A stretch of 25,392 nt of DNA from an uncultured Prevotella sp. (GCA_900543155.1 UQQN01000030.1:1-25392), one strand, 5' to 3'. Positions 8,280-15,105 are shown, numbered from the stretch's first letter. A program made the numbers and translations. Notes: generated by a model not told the origin, from the letters alone.

Positions 8280-8315
8280 GTAAGAAGCTTTTACTTATTT
8301 TATCTTACTTTTTTT
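8274..8315 (+). terminator. Terminator overlapping the GH20 stop codon
   Basis: Two alternative hairpins share this stretch. AAATAAGTAA (8274-8283) pairs with TTACTTATTT (8291-8300) and includes the stop codon. AAGTAAGA (8278-8285) pairs with TCTTACTT (8303-8310), which runs directly into a T-tract ending at 8315. The second is the better intrinsic terminator. A further inverted repeat, AATTGCC...GGCAATT (8321-8355), follows. Confidence 0.75.
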
Positions 8316-8456
8316 AAGTGAATTGCCTTACTTTGCTACGCGGAGTAGGGCAATTTACAATAAATTACAAAAGCTAAGTTGAACTTCTTGCACTCTTGGC
8401 TTAATCCCAATTAGGCAGCGGCTCGGAAAGAAAAACGAAAATTTAACCATTTTCGT

Positions 8457-8487
8457 TTTGTCTTTCGCTCGCCTTGCACTAACTTTG
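8457..8487 (+). promoter_or_regulatory. Bacteroidota-type promoter of the skp/ompH gene
   Basis: TTTG (8457-8460), 19 bp, TAACTTTG (8480-8487), a perfect -33/-7 match. The start site is expected near 8494, giving a leader of about 22 nt before the ATG at 8516. Confidence 0.88.
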
Positions 8488-8515
8488 TGGCCAAAATCAA
8501 TTCATTTAAAAGAAA

Positions 8516-9055
8516 ATGTTCAAAAAAATCTTATTACTCGTGCTCTTCGTAGCACCCTTGAGCCTCTGCGCTCAGAAGTTCGCACACTTCGACTACAACG
8601 CAATTCTCTCAGCTATGCCCGAAGCTAAAACAGCACAAACTGAACTTGAAACTATCTATAAGAAGTATCAGTCGGACATGGAGAATATGCAAAAAGAACT
8701 CCAAACTAAGGCTGAAAAGTATCAGAAGGAAGACACTGAGGCTACTCCCGCTAACATCCGCGAACGCCACCAACAGGAATTGCAGGATATGTACCAGCGC
8801 TTGCAGCAAGCTCAGCAAGATAACTCTGAGAATATGCAGAAGGAACAAGCTAAGAAAATGCAGCCTATCATAACTAAGGTGTTCAACGCTGTTGACGCTG
8901 TGGCTAAAGAAAATGGCTACGTTTACATCATTGACAAGACTGCCTCACAGCAAGCTGGCATCTTCATCAATGAAAGTGCAAGCAACGATGCTACTTCTGC
9001 CATCATGAAGAAACTTGGCATCTCTGCTACTGCTACTACTCCTGCCAAGAAGTAA
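8516..9055 (+). CDS. Skp/OmpH-family periplasmic chaperone
   Basis: A 179-residue exported protein. Residues 1-~19 (MFKKILLLVLFVAPLSLCA) are a signal peptide. Residues ~20-35 (QKFAHFDYNAILSAMPE) match the conserved start of OmpH/Skp proteins. Residues ~40-120 form a long, Gln/Lys/Glu-rich coiled coil (the tentacles of the Skp trimer). The C-terminal KENGYVYIIDKTASQQAGIFIN returns to the beta core. Skp-family proteins hold unfolded outer-membrane proteins in the periplasm. In many Bacteroidota related genes sit next to bamA; here the gene stands alone with its own promoter and terminator. Confidence 0.93.
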   Translation: MFKKILLLVLFVAPLSLCAQKFAHFDYNAILSAMPEAKTAQTELETIYKKYQSDMENMQKELQTKAEKYQKEDTEATPANIRERHQQELQDMYQRLQQAQQDNSENMQKEQAKKMQPIITKVFNAVDAVAKENGYVYIIDKTASQQAGIFINESASNDATSAIMKKLGISATATTPAKK

Positions 9056-9092
9056 ATAAAATAAATCAACCCCACTCTCTTACAGAGTAATG

Positions 9093-9169
9093 TGTGCTGA
9101 TATGTTGGAATACGGCGCTTGCGGCAAGAGTCGCAATATCCGTGAATACCACATATCAGCACATTTTTT
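9093..9169 (+). terminator. Elaborate structured terminator after skp, possible ncRNA
   Basis: TGTGCTGATATGT (9093-9105) and ACATATCAGCACA (9151-9163) form a perfect 13-bp stem followed by six T residues. The 45-nt interior is not random: it can pair again through GG/CC, ACGG/CCGT and TTGCGGC-AAGA-GTCGCAA, giving one long interrupted hairpin. It can terminate skp transcription. Its complexity goes beyond an ordinary terminator, so a stable 3'-derived RNA is possible. Confidence 0.8.
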
Positions 9170-9223
9170 AGGTTACGGTTATAAAAACCTTTTACAACTC
9201 TCCCATACAAAAAACTTCAAACC

Positions 9224-9889
9224 GTGATTACACTTAGAAACATACATAAATCGTTTGGCAACCTCGAAGTGCTTAAAGGCATTGACCTCGACATCAATCC
9301 TCACGAGGTGGTGAGTATTGTGGGTCCCAGTGGCGCAGGTAAAACCACCTTGCTACAAATTATGGGTACACTTTATAAGCCTAACCAAGGCACTATAGAA
9401 ATTGCAGGAGAAGATGTGCTTAAACTCTCAGCTAACAAACTCTCACAATTTCGCTGTAACCACTTGGGCTTTGTTTTTCAGTTTCACCAACTCTTACCCG
9501 AATTTTCAGCACTCGAAAATGTGATGATTCCTGGCATGATTGCCCGACATGCAGACTCTGAAAATAAAAAGCGTGCCATGGAGTTGCTCGACTTTATGGG
9601 ATTAGCAGATCGCTCTACACATAAACCTGCCGAACTCTCAGGCGGTGAAAAACAACGTGTGGCTGTGGCACGTGCCTTAATGAATAAACCCGACGTTATA
9701 TTGGCAGATGAACCATCGGGTAGTCTCGACTCACACAATAAGCAAGAGTTACACCAACTCTTTTTCAAGCTACGCGATGAATTGGGCCAAACCTTCGTTA
9801 TCGTGACACACGATGAGGAACTTGCTAAAATAACTGATCGTACCATCCACCTTTTAGATGGACGTGTAGACAAAGAAACTACCTTGTAG
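9224..9889 (+). CDS. lolD: LolD-type ABC transporter ATP-binding protein
   Basis: A 221-residue ATPase in the LolD/MacB group. It has Walker A GPSGAGKTT (from residue 34), Q-loop region FVFQFHQLLPEFSALENV, signature LSGGEKQRVAVARAL, Walker B VILADEPSG (about residue 157) and the switch His in VTHD. The FQFHQLLPEFSALENVM stretch is typical of LolD, which powers release of lipoproteins from the inner membrane through LolCE. No permease gene is adjacent; in Bacteroidota lolD is often separate (family knowledge). The likely start is the GTG at 9224 (ITLRNIHKSFG). It ends 52 bp before the next gene's preferred start, suggesting co-transcription. Confidence 0.9.
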   Translation: MITLRNIHKSFGNLEVLKGIDLDINPHEVVSIVGPSGAGKTTLLQIMGTLYKPNQGTIEIAGEDVLKLSANKLSQFRCNHLGFVFQFHQLLPEFSALENVMIPGMIARHADSENKKRAMELLDFMGLADRSTHKPAELSGGEKQRVAVARALMNKPDVILADEPSGSLDSHNKQELHQLFFKLRDELGQTFVIVTHDEELAKITDRTIHLLDGRVDKETTL

Positions 9890-9941
9890 GGCTTTGTTCT
9901 ATAATATATATTTTCCCTACCCTATAAACACACTCCTCCAC

Positions 9942-10787
9942 ATGATAAAACTCGGCAACTATAATACATTACGCATTACTCGCTTTACTGACCATGGTGC
10001 ATACCTTGATGGTGGCGAATTAGGCGAAATTCTTATGCCCAAAGCTTATGTACGTCGCGAAATGCGCCCTGGCACTGAAGTTGACGTATTTGTTTACCTC
10101 GACCAAAGCGAACGACTCGTGGGTACTCTCGAAACTCCCTTGGCTCGCGTAGGCGACTTTGCCTTTCTTAAAGTAGCTTGGGTAAACGAGTATGGTGCAT
10201 TCCTTGATTGGGGATTAATGAAAGACCTTTTTGTGCCTTTCCGCGAACAAAAAATGGTTATGCAGCAAGGTCGTTCATACTTAGTGCATATACACATCGA
10301 CGACGAGACACAACGTATTGTGGCTTCGGCAAAGGTTGAACGATACTTACAACCAGCCATGCGCAGTGACTATCACCGCGGACAAGAGGTTGAAATCATG
10401 GTACAACAAAAAACACCGCTCGGCTTTAAGGTGATTGCCGACAATCGTTGTACAGGCCTCATCTATGATGACCAGATATTTGAACAAGAGCCTCATGCAG
10501 GCGATGTACTCACAGCAACCGTAGTGAATGTGCGTCCTGATGGAAAACTCGACCTTTCGCTCCAACGCATTGGTAAAGGACGTTTTCGTGACTTTGCAGA
10601 CCAACTACGTGACCAACTACAAGAAGCAGGTGGCACACTTCCCTTTACAGATCGTTCTACCCCCGAAGAAATTCAAGAACGTTTTGGAGTGAGCAAAAAA
10701 ACTTTTAAGCGTGCAGTAGGCACACTCTACAAGAACCGCGAAATTGTAATCTCAGACCAAGGAATTTCTGTCACAAAACATAAGTAG
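9942..10787 (+). CDS. CvfB-like S1 RNA-binding protein
   Basis: A 281-residue protein when started at the ATG at 9942 (MIKLGNYNTLRITR). An upstream ATG at 9894 would add 16 residues that do not look like the family. It contains serial S1-like barrels: residues ~1-60 (NTLRITRFTDHGAYLDGG), ~65-130 (GDFAFLKVAWVNEYGAFLDWG, strongly S1-like) and ~145-215. A C-terminal winged helix covers ~225-281 (TPEEIQERFGVSKKTFKRAVG). This architecture is that of CvfB/YitL proteins, linked to RNA binding and virulence-factor expression in Firmicutes; the role in Bacteroidota is unknown. It follows lolD closely on the same strand. Confidence 0.92.
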   Translation: MIKLGNYNTLRITRFTDHGAYLDGGELGEILMPKAYVRREMRPGTEVDVFVYLDQSERLVGTLETPLARVGDFAFLKVAWVNEYGAFLDWGLMKDLFVPFREQKMVMQQGRSYLVHIHIDDETQRIVASAKVERYLQPAMRSDYHRGQEVEIMVQQKTPLGFKVIADNRCTGLIYDDQIFEQEPHAGDVLTATVVNVRPDGKLDLSLQRIGKGRFRDFADQLRDQLQEAGGTLPFTDRSTPEEIQERFGVSKKTFKRAVGTLYKNREIVISDQGISVTKHK

Positions 10788-10839
10788 CAAGTCTGTAATA
10801 TTAATTTTTCAAAATATGCAGGAAAAAAGTAGATAAAAA

Positions 10840-10871
10840 TTTGGAGTTTTCTATCCCAAAATGTATCTTTG
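10840..10871 (+). promoter_or_regulatory. Perfect promoter with no downstream gene (small RNA promoter)
   Basis: TTTG (10840-10843), 20 bp, TATCTTTG (10864-10871). This matches the phylum consensus exactly. No open reading frame of note follows; instead a strong terminator lies about 110 nt downstream. Confidence 0.85.
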
Positions 10872-10877
10872 CAATCG

Positions 10878-10993
10878 AATTAAGGAATTAAGCATTCTAT
10901 GTGCTGATTCTTGTAATATATGATAGTTTTTTCATCTCTATATAAGTTCTGTGAGCCAACTATGCGTTGCGAAACGCGTAGTTGGCATTTTTT
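10878..10993 (+). ncRNA. Candidate ~115-nt small RNA
   Basis: Transcription from the consensus promoter at 10840-10871 should begin near 10878 and stop at the terminator ending near 10993. The intervening ~75 nt contain no credible coding frame: the ATGs at 10909 and 10920 give either an immediate stop or a frame that runs through the terminator stem. A trans-acting RNA is the simplest reading. It does not obviously match 6S RNA (too short), tmRNA or RNase P. The exact start is inferred from promoter geometry. Confidence 0.6.
10955..10993 (+). terminator. Terminator of the candidate small RNA
   Basis: GCCAACTATGCGTT (10955-10968) pairs with AACGCGTAGTTGGC (10973-10986) over 14 pairs, with one G-U pair. 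The loop is GCGA, a GNRA tetraloop. It is followed by a T-rich tract through 10993. Confidence 0.92.
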
Positions 10994-11092
10994 ATACCTA
11001 CGACAAAAATATTTGAAAATAATCAAACATCAAAACCTACATAATTATTGAAGATTTTTTTGGGGGGGACATTTAATGGACACACCATAACG

Positions 11093-11230
11093 AAAAAGTC
11101 CTGTAAATATTTCGATCTACAGGACTCTGTTGAGGAGAGAGAGAGATTTTATATCACTCTACCAGCTTCCGTAACTTATTGATATTCAAGTGCCGTCTTT
11201 AAGCATTTTCGCTTATTTTGCACTCTATTT
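11093..11230 (-). pseudogene. Decayed tRNA-Ser locus (leader, deleted tRNA, terminator)
   Basis: Reading on plus, 11121-11147 matches 15134-15160 (terminator arm, spacer, acceptor stem and start of the T arm of the intact tRNA-Ser gene) at all but two positions. The central tRNA part is missing; the next recognisable piece is CACTCTACCA (11154-11163), identical to the D-arm end of the intact genes. Beyond it the leader phrase GCTTATTTT (11211-11219) is also shared. The terminator survives: AGTCCTGTA (11097-11105) pairs with TACAGGACT (11118-11126), followed by A-tract 11093-11096 (T-tract on minus). No anticodon remains, so it cannot encode a tRNA. Confidence 0.7.
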
Positions 11231-11457
11231 TCTACTCCACTCCTCAAATCTTTGAGGAGATTATGGCATTACGACACTCGCTTCTTACTTTTCAATAAGT
11301 CGGTTGCCATTATTTTCTGTTTATCTTCTCATTGCCTTTGTATTATGTTTATGAATTGCCCTTATGAAAGGGGGATAATACAATATCATGACCACTATCT
11401 TACCATTATTATTCAAATGCCTATAAGTCAAATATGACTCTGAAAGTTGTATCTTCA

Positions 11458-11536
11458 TGTAGCAATATTGATTTTCAAGATGTTATAGGCATTGAAAGAT
11501 GTAGCCTACTTGTAGCGTCTTGTAGCACGATGTAGC
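11458..11536. repeat. TGTAGC short repeat series
   Basis: TGTAGC occurs at 11458, 11500, 11511, 11521 and 11531. The last four are spaced 11, 10 and 10 bp, about one helical turn each. They lie just downstream of the minus-strand genes ending at 11618/11545. They could be binding half-sites on one DNA face, or simply a small degenerate tandem repeat. Confidence 0.6.
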
Positions 11537-11544
11537 GTTATATT

Positions 11545-11634
11545 CTATTCTTCTTTGCTCATCCCACCTGTTTCAATCATAGAGTCAAGTACATCGCCAT
11601 GTTCGTCATAGACTGTATCATTTATATTTAGCAT
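11545..11634 (-). CDS. Possible 29-aa ORF overlapping the L,D-transpeptidase end
   Basis: A short frame starts at an ATG inside the end of the upstream gene and overlaps its stop codon (11618-11620) by 17 nt. It encodes MLNINDTVYDEHGDVLDSMI followed by ETGGMSKEE. The composition looks like real protein rather than noise. Two readings are possible: a translationally coupled mini-gene, or the original C terminus of the L,D-transpeptidase-like protein displaced by an indel. A TGA just upstream in this frame rules out a longer unshifted version. Confidence 0.3.
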   Translation of the reverse strand: MLNINDTVYDEHGDVLDSMIETGGMSKEE

Positions 11635-12277
11635 AAAGCATCACAGGCCTATGCTTTGAAGCTCCACGATATATCTCCATCACTTTCGTCACACAATCTC
11701 TCGATACCGTAAAGCAGCCACGGCTCTCGGAGCCTATCGGGATATACTCCCTATCGCCAGAGAATCTTGTGACTTTTCCTGCTGAATGAATCAAGATACC
11801 ACGAGTCTCGGCAAGATAATTGGTCTTGTCAAGCCCACGAAGACGGATGCTCTTCTTAAACTTACTACCCTTTCCTACCATCACATATCGTCCAAGGCTG
11901 GAGCATCCGCTGCCAAACTCATTGCTGAACTTAGGCTTGACATCCGTGTTGCCCTTGCCACTGCCGTGCATACAGTAGCTGCTCATCAAGCGTTTGCCAT
12001 GCTGCAGGTCGTAGATAAAGAACCGCTTCTTGCCCGATGGAATGGAGAAATCCACCAGGATATAATAGTCCGTGCTATACCCTCGTCGCTCGCAATAGTC
12101 CCGTACTTGCGAGAGATTCTCGCAATCCACCTTGCCATACCATTCCTTGGCGTCGACGTAATTCTTATACAATGGCTTAGTGTACCTGTTATAAATGGGA
12201 GGCACAAAAGGGATGCTAACAATCAGCAGCACTATGACAACCAACAATATGATATATATCTTGTTCTTTTTCTTCAT
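11618..12277 (-). CDS. Membrane-anchored L,D-transpeptidase-like (YkuD_2-type) protein
   Basis: A 219-residue protein with an N-terminal membrane anchor (residues ~7-26, IYIILLVVIVLLIVSIPFVP) and an extracytoplasmic domain. The C-terminal half follows the YkuD_2 pattern: FSNEFGSGCSSLGRYVMVG (residues ~117-135), IRLRGLD, RGILIHSA with His164, and the catalytic motif SRGCFTVS with Cys188. L,D-transpeptidases crosslink or anchor peptidoglycan; YkuD_2 members are mostly uncharacterised. Both catalytic His and Cys are present, so activity is plausible. It lies in the minus-strand accessory block between tRNA-Ser loci. A 29-codon frame overlaps its end. Confidence 0.8.
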   Translation of the reverse strand: MKKKNKIYIILLVVIVLLIVSIPFVPPIYNRYTKPLYKNYVDAKEWYGKVDCENLSQVRDYCERRGYSTDYYILVDFSIPSGKKRFFIYDLQHGKRLMSSYCMHGSGKGNTDVKPKFSNEFGSGCSSLGRYVMVGKGSKFKKSIRLRGLDKTNYLAETRGILIHSAGKVTRFSGDREYIPIGSESRGCFTVSRDCVTKVMEIYRGASKHRPVMLYAKYK

Positions 12278-12300
12278 ATAGTTTGATTTTTTGTTTGGTG

Positions 12301-12330
12301 ATAGGGTGGTAATTTATAGGACCACCCTAT
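12301..12330 (-). terminator. Perfect 10-bp hairpin between two minus-strand genes
   Basis: ATAGGGTGGT (12301-12310) and ACCACCCTAT (12321-12330) are perfect inverted repeats with a 10-nt loop. It lies 35 bp past the stop of the membrane protein gene (12366-13241) and 24 bp before the L,D-transpeptidase start. The minus-strand 3' flank is A-rich rather than T-rich, so attenuation or mRNA protection fits as well as termination. Confidence 0.55.
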
Positions 12331-12365
12331 AGCGAATAATACAATTGTTTATGGTTATAGACAAT

Positions 12366-13241
12366 CTATCTTGTCCAACCATCATTAAGAATTATTGTAT
12401 CTCCTTCTATGGGAACGAAAACCGATATATATGTTCCATCCCAATCAGGAACCTTTTTACCATCAACATCTACCATTCTCCGATGCATCCCCTTTGTTCT
12501 GTCGAAAGGAATTGCTTCAGGATAGATGTCATAAAAATATCCAATAGAATCCTTTTTCCAACAGCATGAATCGGTCTTGCATGCCTGGTCTAAACGACAA
12601 AAGAAATCTTTATCCAATGGCTTTGCTGGTACAAATTTTATTTGTGTTTCATAACCTGCAAGTCCTCCATCCGAACAAAAAGAATCCACTGGGACTATCT
12701 CTGGGAATTCCACTCCTGTAACCTTTTGCAAGTCGTCAGCATTATGATAGTCAATATGAGTGGGTACGCCTGTACCGTTCGACTGGCCGGCACCAACCAC
12801 AAACATAACGAGAAAACCCACAAACAGTATTATCATTAATAGCATTGGCATAGCAATAATAATGCCGAAACTCCATATCAATGAACCTAACCAACCTTTT
12901 ATATTCTCAATAGCTATATTTTCTTCCGAACAATCGTCAGAGTTTCTCTCAATATATTCTCTTACCAATCTGCGCTTTATCATCTCCTTTTTCAACGAGT
13001 TGCCCTTTACCTTCTTCAATTCGGGCGCAACAGCCTCTTCTGCCTGTTTCTTCAACAGACCCTCTTTCTGCTTCTGCAACTTGTGAAGTTTTACACACAA
13101 CACGGCAAAACAAACTGCACCGATACCTGCAACACCAACCAACCATGTCCAATCCAGATATTTGATGCCGTCAGATAATAAAAACCATACCATAACCGCA
13201 AAGCAAACGCATGGCAAGGCAATTCTAATAAATTTCTGCAT
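12366..13241 (-). CDS. Multi-spanning membrane protein of unknown function
   Basis: A 291-residue protein from the ATG at 13241 (MQKFIRIALPCVCFAVMVWF). A start at 13277 would add 12 residues but would sit right against the hairpin at 13282-13299, so the later start is preferred. Two N-terminal membrane segments (residues ~5-22 and ~31-49) are followed by a charged, probably coiled-coil loop (~50-100). A long hydrophobic stretch then forms one or two helices (~118-150), and a ~140-residue C-terminal domain carries paired cysteines (CRLDQACKTDSCCW). The Cys pattern suggests an extracytoplasmic disulfide-bonded domain (inference). No family recognised. It precedes the L,D-transpeptidase-like gene on the same strand. 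Confidence 0.7.
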   Translation of the reverse strand: MQKFIRIALPCVCFAVMVWFLLSDGIKYLDWTWLVGVAGIGAVCFAVLCVKLHKLQKQKEGLLKKQAEEAVAPELKKVKGNSLKKEMIKRRLVREYIERNSDDCSEENIAIENIKGWLGSLIWSFGIIIAMPMLLMIILFVGFLVMFVVGAGQSNGTGVPTHIDYHNADDLQKVTGVEFPEIVPVDSFCSDGGLAGYETQIKFVPAKPLDKDFFCRLDQACKTDSCCWKKDSIGYFYDIYPEAIPFDRTKGMHRRMVDVDGKKVPDWDGTYISVFVPIEGDTIILNDGWTR

Positions 13242-13281
13242 ATCGTTCTCTTTTTTTATTATTTTTATTACAAACAATATT

Positions 13282-13299
13282 TCGGTAAATTTTTACCGA
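13282..13299 (-). terminator. Short hairpin after the DUF1810 gene
   Basis: TCGGTAAA (13282-13289) and TTTACCGA (13292-13299) form a perfect 8-bp inverted repeat with a 2-nt loop, just beyond the stop of the gene at 13310-14002. The minus-strand 3' flank is A/T-rich without a clean T-run. It is a weak terminator candidate. Confidence 0.45.
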
Positions 13300-13309
13300 G
13301 AAATTAAAT

Positions 13310-14002
13310 TTATAACCAATGATTTTTATTAATGATTTGCTTAAATATTTTATTTGTATTTTCTAATGAAGCAAAAAGTTTCATACATGATCGGAATTTT
13401 ATAACATCAGCTCCAAATATTTCATAAGGAGTTTTATCACTATCAAAAACAGCTTGAGTTATTTCAATTAAATATTTTCCAAGAAAAGGATGTTCAAGAA
13501 ATGTTCTTGCTTGGTCTCTATCTGGAATACCATAAAATTGTGATCTTTCTGACTTACCCAACCCTTTCATTTGTGGAAATATCCACCACATCCAATGAGT
13601 TTCTTTCTTACCATTCTTTACCTCCTGAAGTGCTTGGGCGTACGTTTGCTTATATACTGGTATATATCTATTTACAAACCAATATTTTACATAATCTAAT
13701 TCTTCTGTAAGTTCACTATATATTAATTCTCTAACACATCCAGTAATTTCAAGTGTTTTTGACTCTTTATTGAAACCAAAATAAGCAGAATTTTTTGGAA
13801 GTGTTAAAAGTTGTTCATATACTTTGTTAATAATCTCAGTTATACGTGATTTAGTACAATATGGAATTATACCATCAAACCATCCATATAAATAATATTT
13901 AATTTGATTCTTTATTATTTCTTGCTGCAATTCTGCAGCATTAGTAGCACGATTGACAAAGTCGTCCAGTACTTCATCTTCCTTGGATTTGAGTGTCTTC
14001 AT
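13310..14002 (-). CDS. DUF1810 domain protein with novel N-terminal extension
   Basis: A 230-residue protein. The C-terminal ~125 residues (from about 106) match DUF1810: YAQALQEVKNGKKETHWMWW, then IFPQMKGLGKSERSQFYGI, then the HPFLGKYLIEI and FGADVIKFRSCMKLFASL motifs. DUF1810 proteins are normally only ~140-150 residues and of unknown function. Here they are preceded by ~105 residues (LDDFVNRATNAAELQQEIIK, YYLYGWFDGIIPY, TKSRITEIINKVYEQLL) that I do not recognise. The end is slightly short, lacking the usual acidic turn and Thr after the last helix. The gene is clearly more A/T-rich than its neighbours, which suggests horizontal acquisition. Cytoplasmic location is likely (no signal peptide). 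Confidence 0.8.
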   Translation of the reverse strand: MKTLKSKEDEVLDDFVNRATNAAELQQEIIKNQIKYYLYGWFDGIIPYCTKSRITEIINKVYEQLLTLPKNSAYFGFNKESKTLEITGCVRELIYSELTEELDYVKYWFVNRYIPVYKQTYAQALQEVKNGKKETHWMWWIFPQMKGLGKSERSQFYGIPDRDQARTFLEHPFLGKYLIEITQAVFDSDKTPYEIFGADVIKFRSCMKLFASLENTNKIFKQIINKNHWL

Positions 14003-14157
14003 ATTTTATATATTTAAATGTTAAAGTTCTATCTCTATAGAGAATTAAGCCCCGCATGAGAGAATACAAAAAATAGAAGATAGCTTTTTACTGAAGCAAT
14101 AGAAATGTTAACTTCATTTTTTCAATACTCGCTCATATGGGACATTTCTAATTCAGC

Positions 14158-14502
14158 TTACTGCTTTGTTACAGTAGCCTTGCGCATGTTTATGTTGAAC
14201 GTACCAAGTGAGGTCTTCACCTTGTACACACCATTCTTGGCGGAAACGAGTTTGGCAGTCATGCCCATGAAAGAGAAGCTTCCGTCTTTATTCTTGTTGA
14301 TGTTGTAACGGCCGAGAGGGGTGTTCACCACGATATGGCTCTTGGTCACTTCCACCACCCCATAAGTAGTGCCCGAAGGAGCATCCTTCACCTTCTGAAC
14401 CACTTCCTTGGCAGCAGTCTGTACATTGTCGTTACTACCTTTTGCAAAACTTGCTGTGCTGGTTGCTACAACCATCAGCAGCATAATCATTAACTTCTTC
14501 AT
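14158..14502 (-). CDS. Small secreted protein of unknown function
   Basis: A 114-residue exported protein. MKKLMIMLLMVVATSTASFA is a clear signal peptide with AxA-type cleavage near residue 20. The mature part starts with a helical, charged segment (QTAAKEVVQKVKDAPSG) and continues as short strands in two similar halves: VEVTKSHIVVNTPLGRYNIN and NGVYKVKTSLGTFNIN, both with a PLG/SLG-x-[YF]-NIN end. This internal duplication suggests a small beta fold. No family recognised. A promoter-like TACCTTTG (minus, 14545-14552) lies 43 bp upstream of the start. Confidence 0.75.
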   Translation of the reverse strand: MKKLMIMLLMVVATSTASFAKGSNDNVQTAAKEVVQKVKDAPSGTTYGVVEVTKSHIVVNTPLGRYNINKNKDGSFSFMGMTAKLVSAKNGVYKVKTSLGTFNINMRKATVTKQ

Positions 14503-14544
14503 TGTCTTCTATTGTTTTTTAATGGTTTTGTCTTCTTGACAATG

Positions 14545-14576
14545 CAAAGGTAGTGTGGCTTTCCTGAAGCGAGAAA
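14545..14576 (-). promoter_or_regulatory. Promoter of the small secreted protein gene
   Basis: On minus, TACCTTTG (plus 14545-14552) is a perfect -7 box. TTTC (plus 14573-14576, spacing 20 bp) is a one-mismatch -33 box. It is placed correctly for the gene starting at 14502. Confidence 0.7.
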
Positions 14577-14627
14577 CTTTCCGAGGTGACTTGTACAAGA
14601 TGCTGGGTTTATTGTATATCTTGGCAA

Positions 14628-14951
14628 TTATCGCTTCCTAAGCACCAGCCAAGGAGCTACACCGTGGTGCTTATCCGTACGATACTTTGCGGCTCTCTCC
14701 GTGAAGTAAGCGGTGCCGTCAGGAGCACGGTAGAAACCGCTTTCGTTGCCACCGGTAAGATAGACAGCATCTACATAGCCATATTCGCGCAAAGCATCGG
14801 CGAAGTCCCACAGTGTTTTGGGGTGAGGAGTCTCGATGATGCTTACCCCTATATTATAATAATAGTTGTATAGGCGTATAGCACCATAGCAGCCAAATAC
14901 AAGCACCATGGTTGCCACAAACCACATGATAGCCAAACTCCACTTCGGCAA
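14628..14951 (-). pseudogene. Truncated phosphodiester-glycosidase-like membrane protein
   Basis: The frame encodes a transmembrane segment (WSLAIMWFVATMVLVFGCYG) followed by ~75 residues. These resemble only the C-terminal end of DUF2233/NAGPA-type phosphodiester glycosidases: TLWDFADALREYGYVDAVYL, TGGNESGFYR, and the closing VAPWLVLRKR. The whole catalytic domain would be about 200 residues, so most of it is absent. The 107-residue version starts at a TTG; the first in-frame ATG is eight codons later (14927). The frame is open further upstream (KKRGG before the TM segment) to a TAG with no ATG, so the original start may be lost. Gene fragment or short membrane protein. Confidence 0.45.
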
Positions 14952-15105
14952 CCCACCTCGCTTTTTGATGGAATCCGACGAAATATTGTGCGCGTATATG
15001 CTATAAGCAAATCGTTGCAGATGGTTTGTATGAAATGATATAGAAAATGTATAAAACTACACTATTGGTCGTAAATGTAATTTTTGAAGGGCACGCCAGG
15101 ATAAT

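Larger units (their letters stand above)
10994..11617. other. Long intergenic region with relic tRNA locus and short repeats
   Basis: More than 600 bp without a convincing gene. It contains a T7G7 homopolymer junction (11055-11068), the decayed tRNA-Ser locus (about 11093-11230, separate entry), a hairpin CTCCTCAAA-TC-TTTGAGGAG (11240-11259), and a TGTAGC repeat series at 11458-11536. A possible 29-codon minus-strand gene occupies 11545-11634. A 61-codon plus-strand frame at 11252-11437 has no protein-like character. Confidence 0.55.

Noticed and set aside
11252..11437. A 61-codon plus-strand frame
   Set aside because: Overlaps a hairpin, is Cys/Phe/Ile-rich without protein-like pattern, and has no promoter.
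13242..13277. The upstream ATG (13277) as start of the membrane protein
   Set aside because: It would lie 5 bp from the terminator-like hairpin of the previous gene; the ATG at 13241 gives a normal N-terminal membrane segment.
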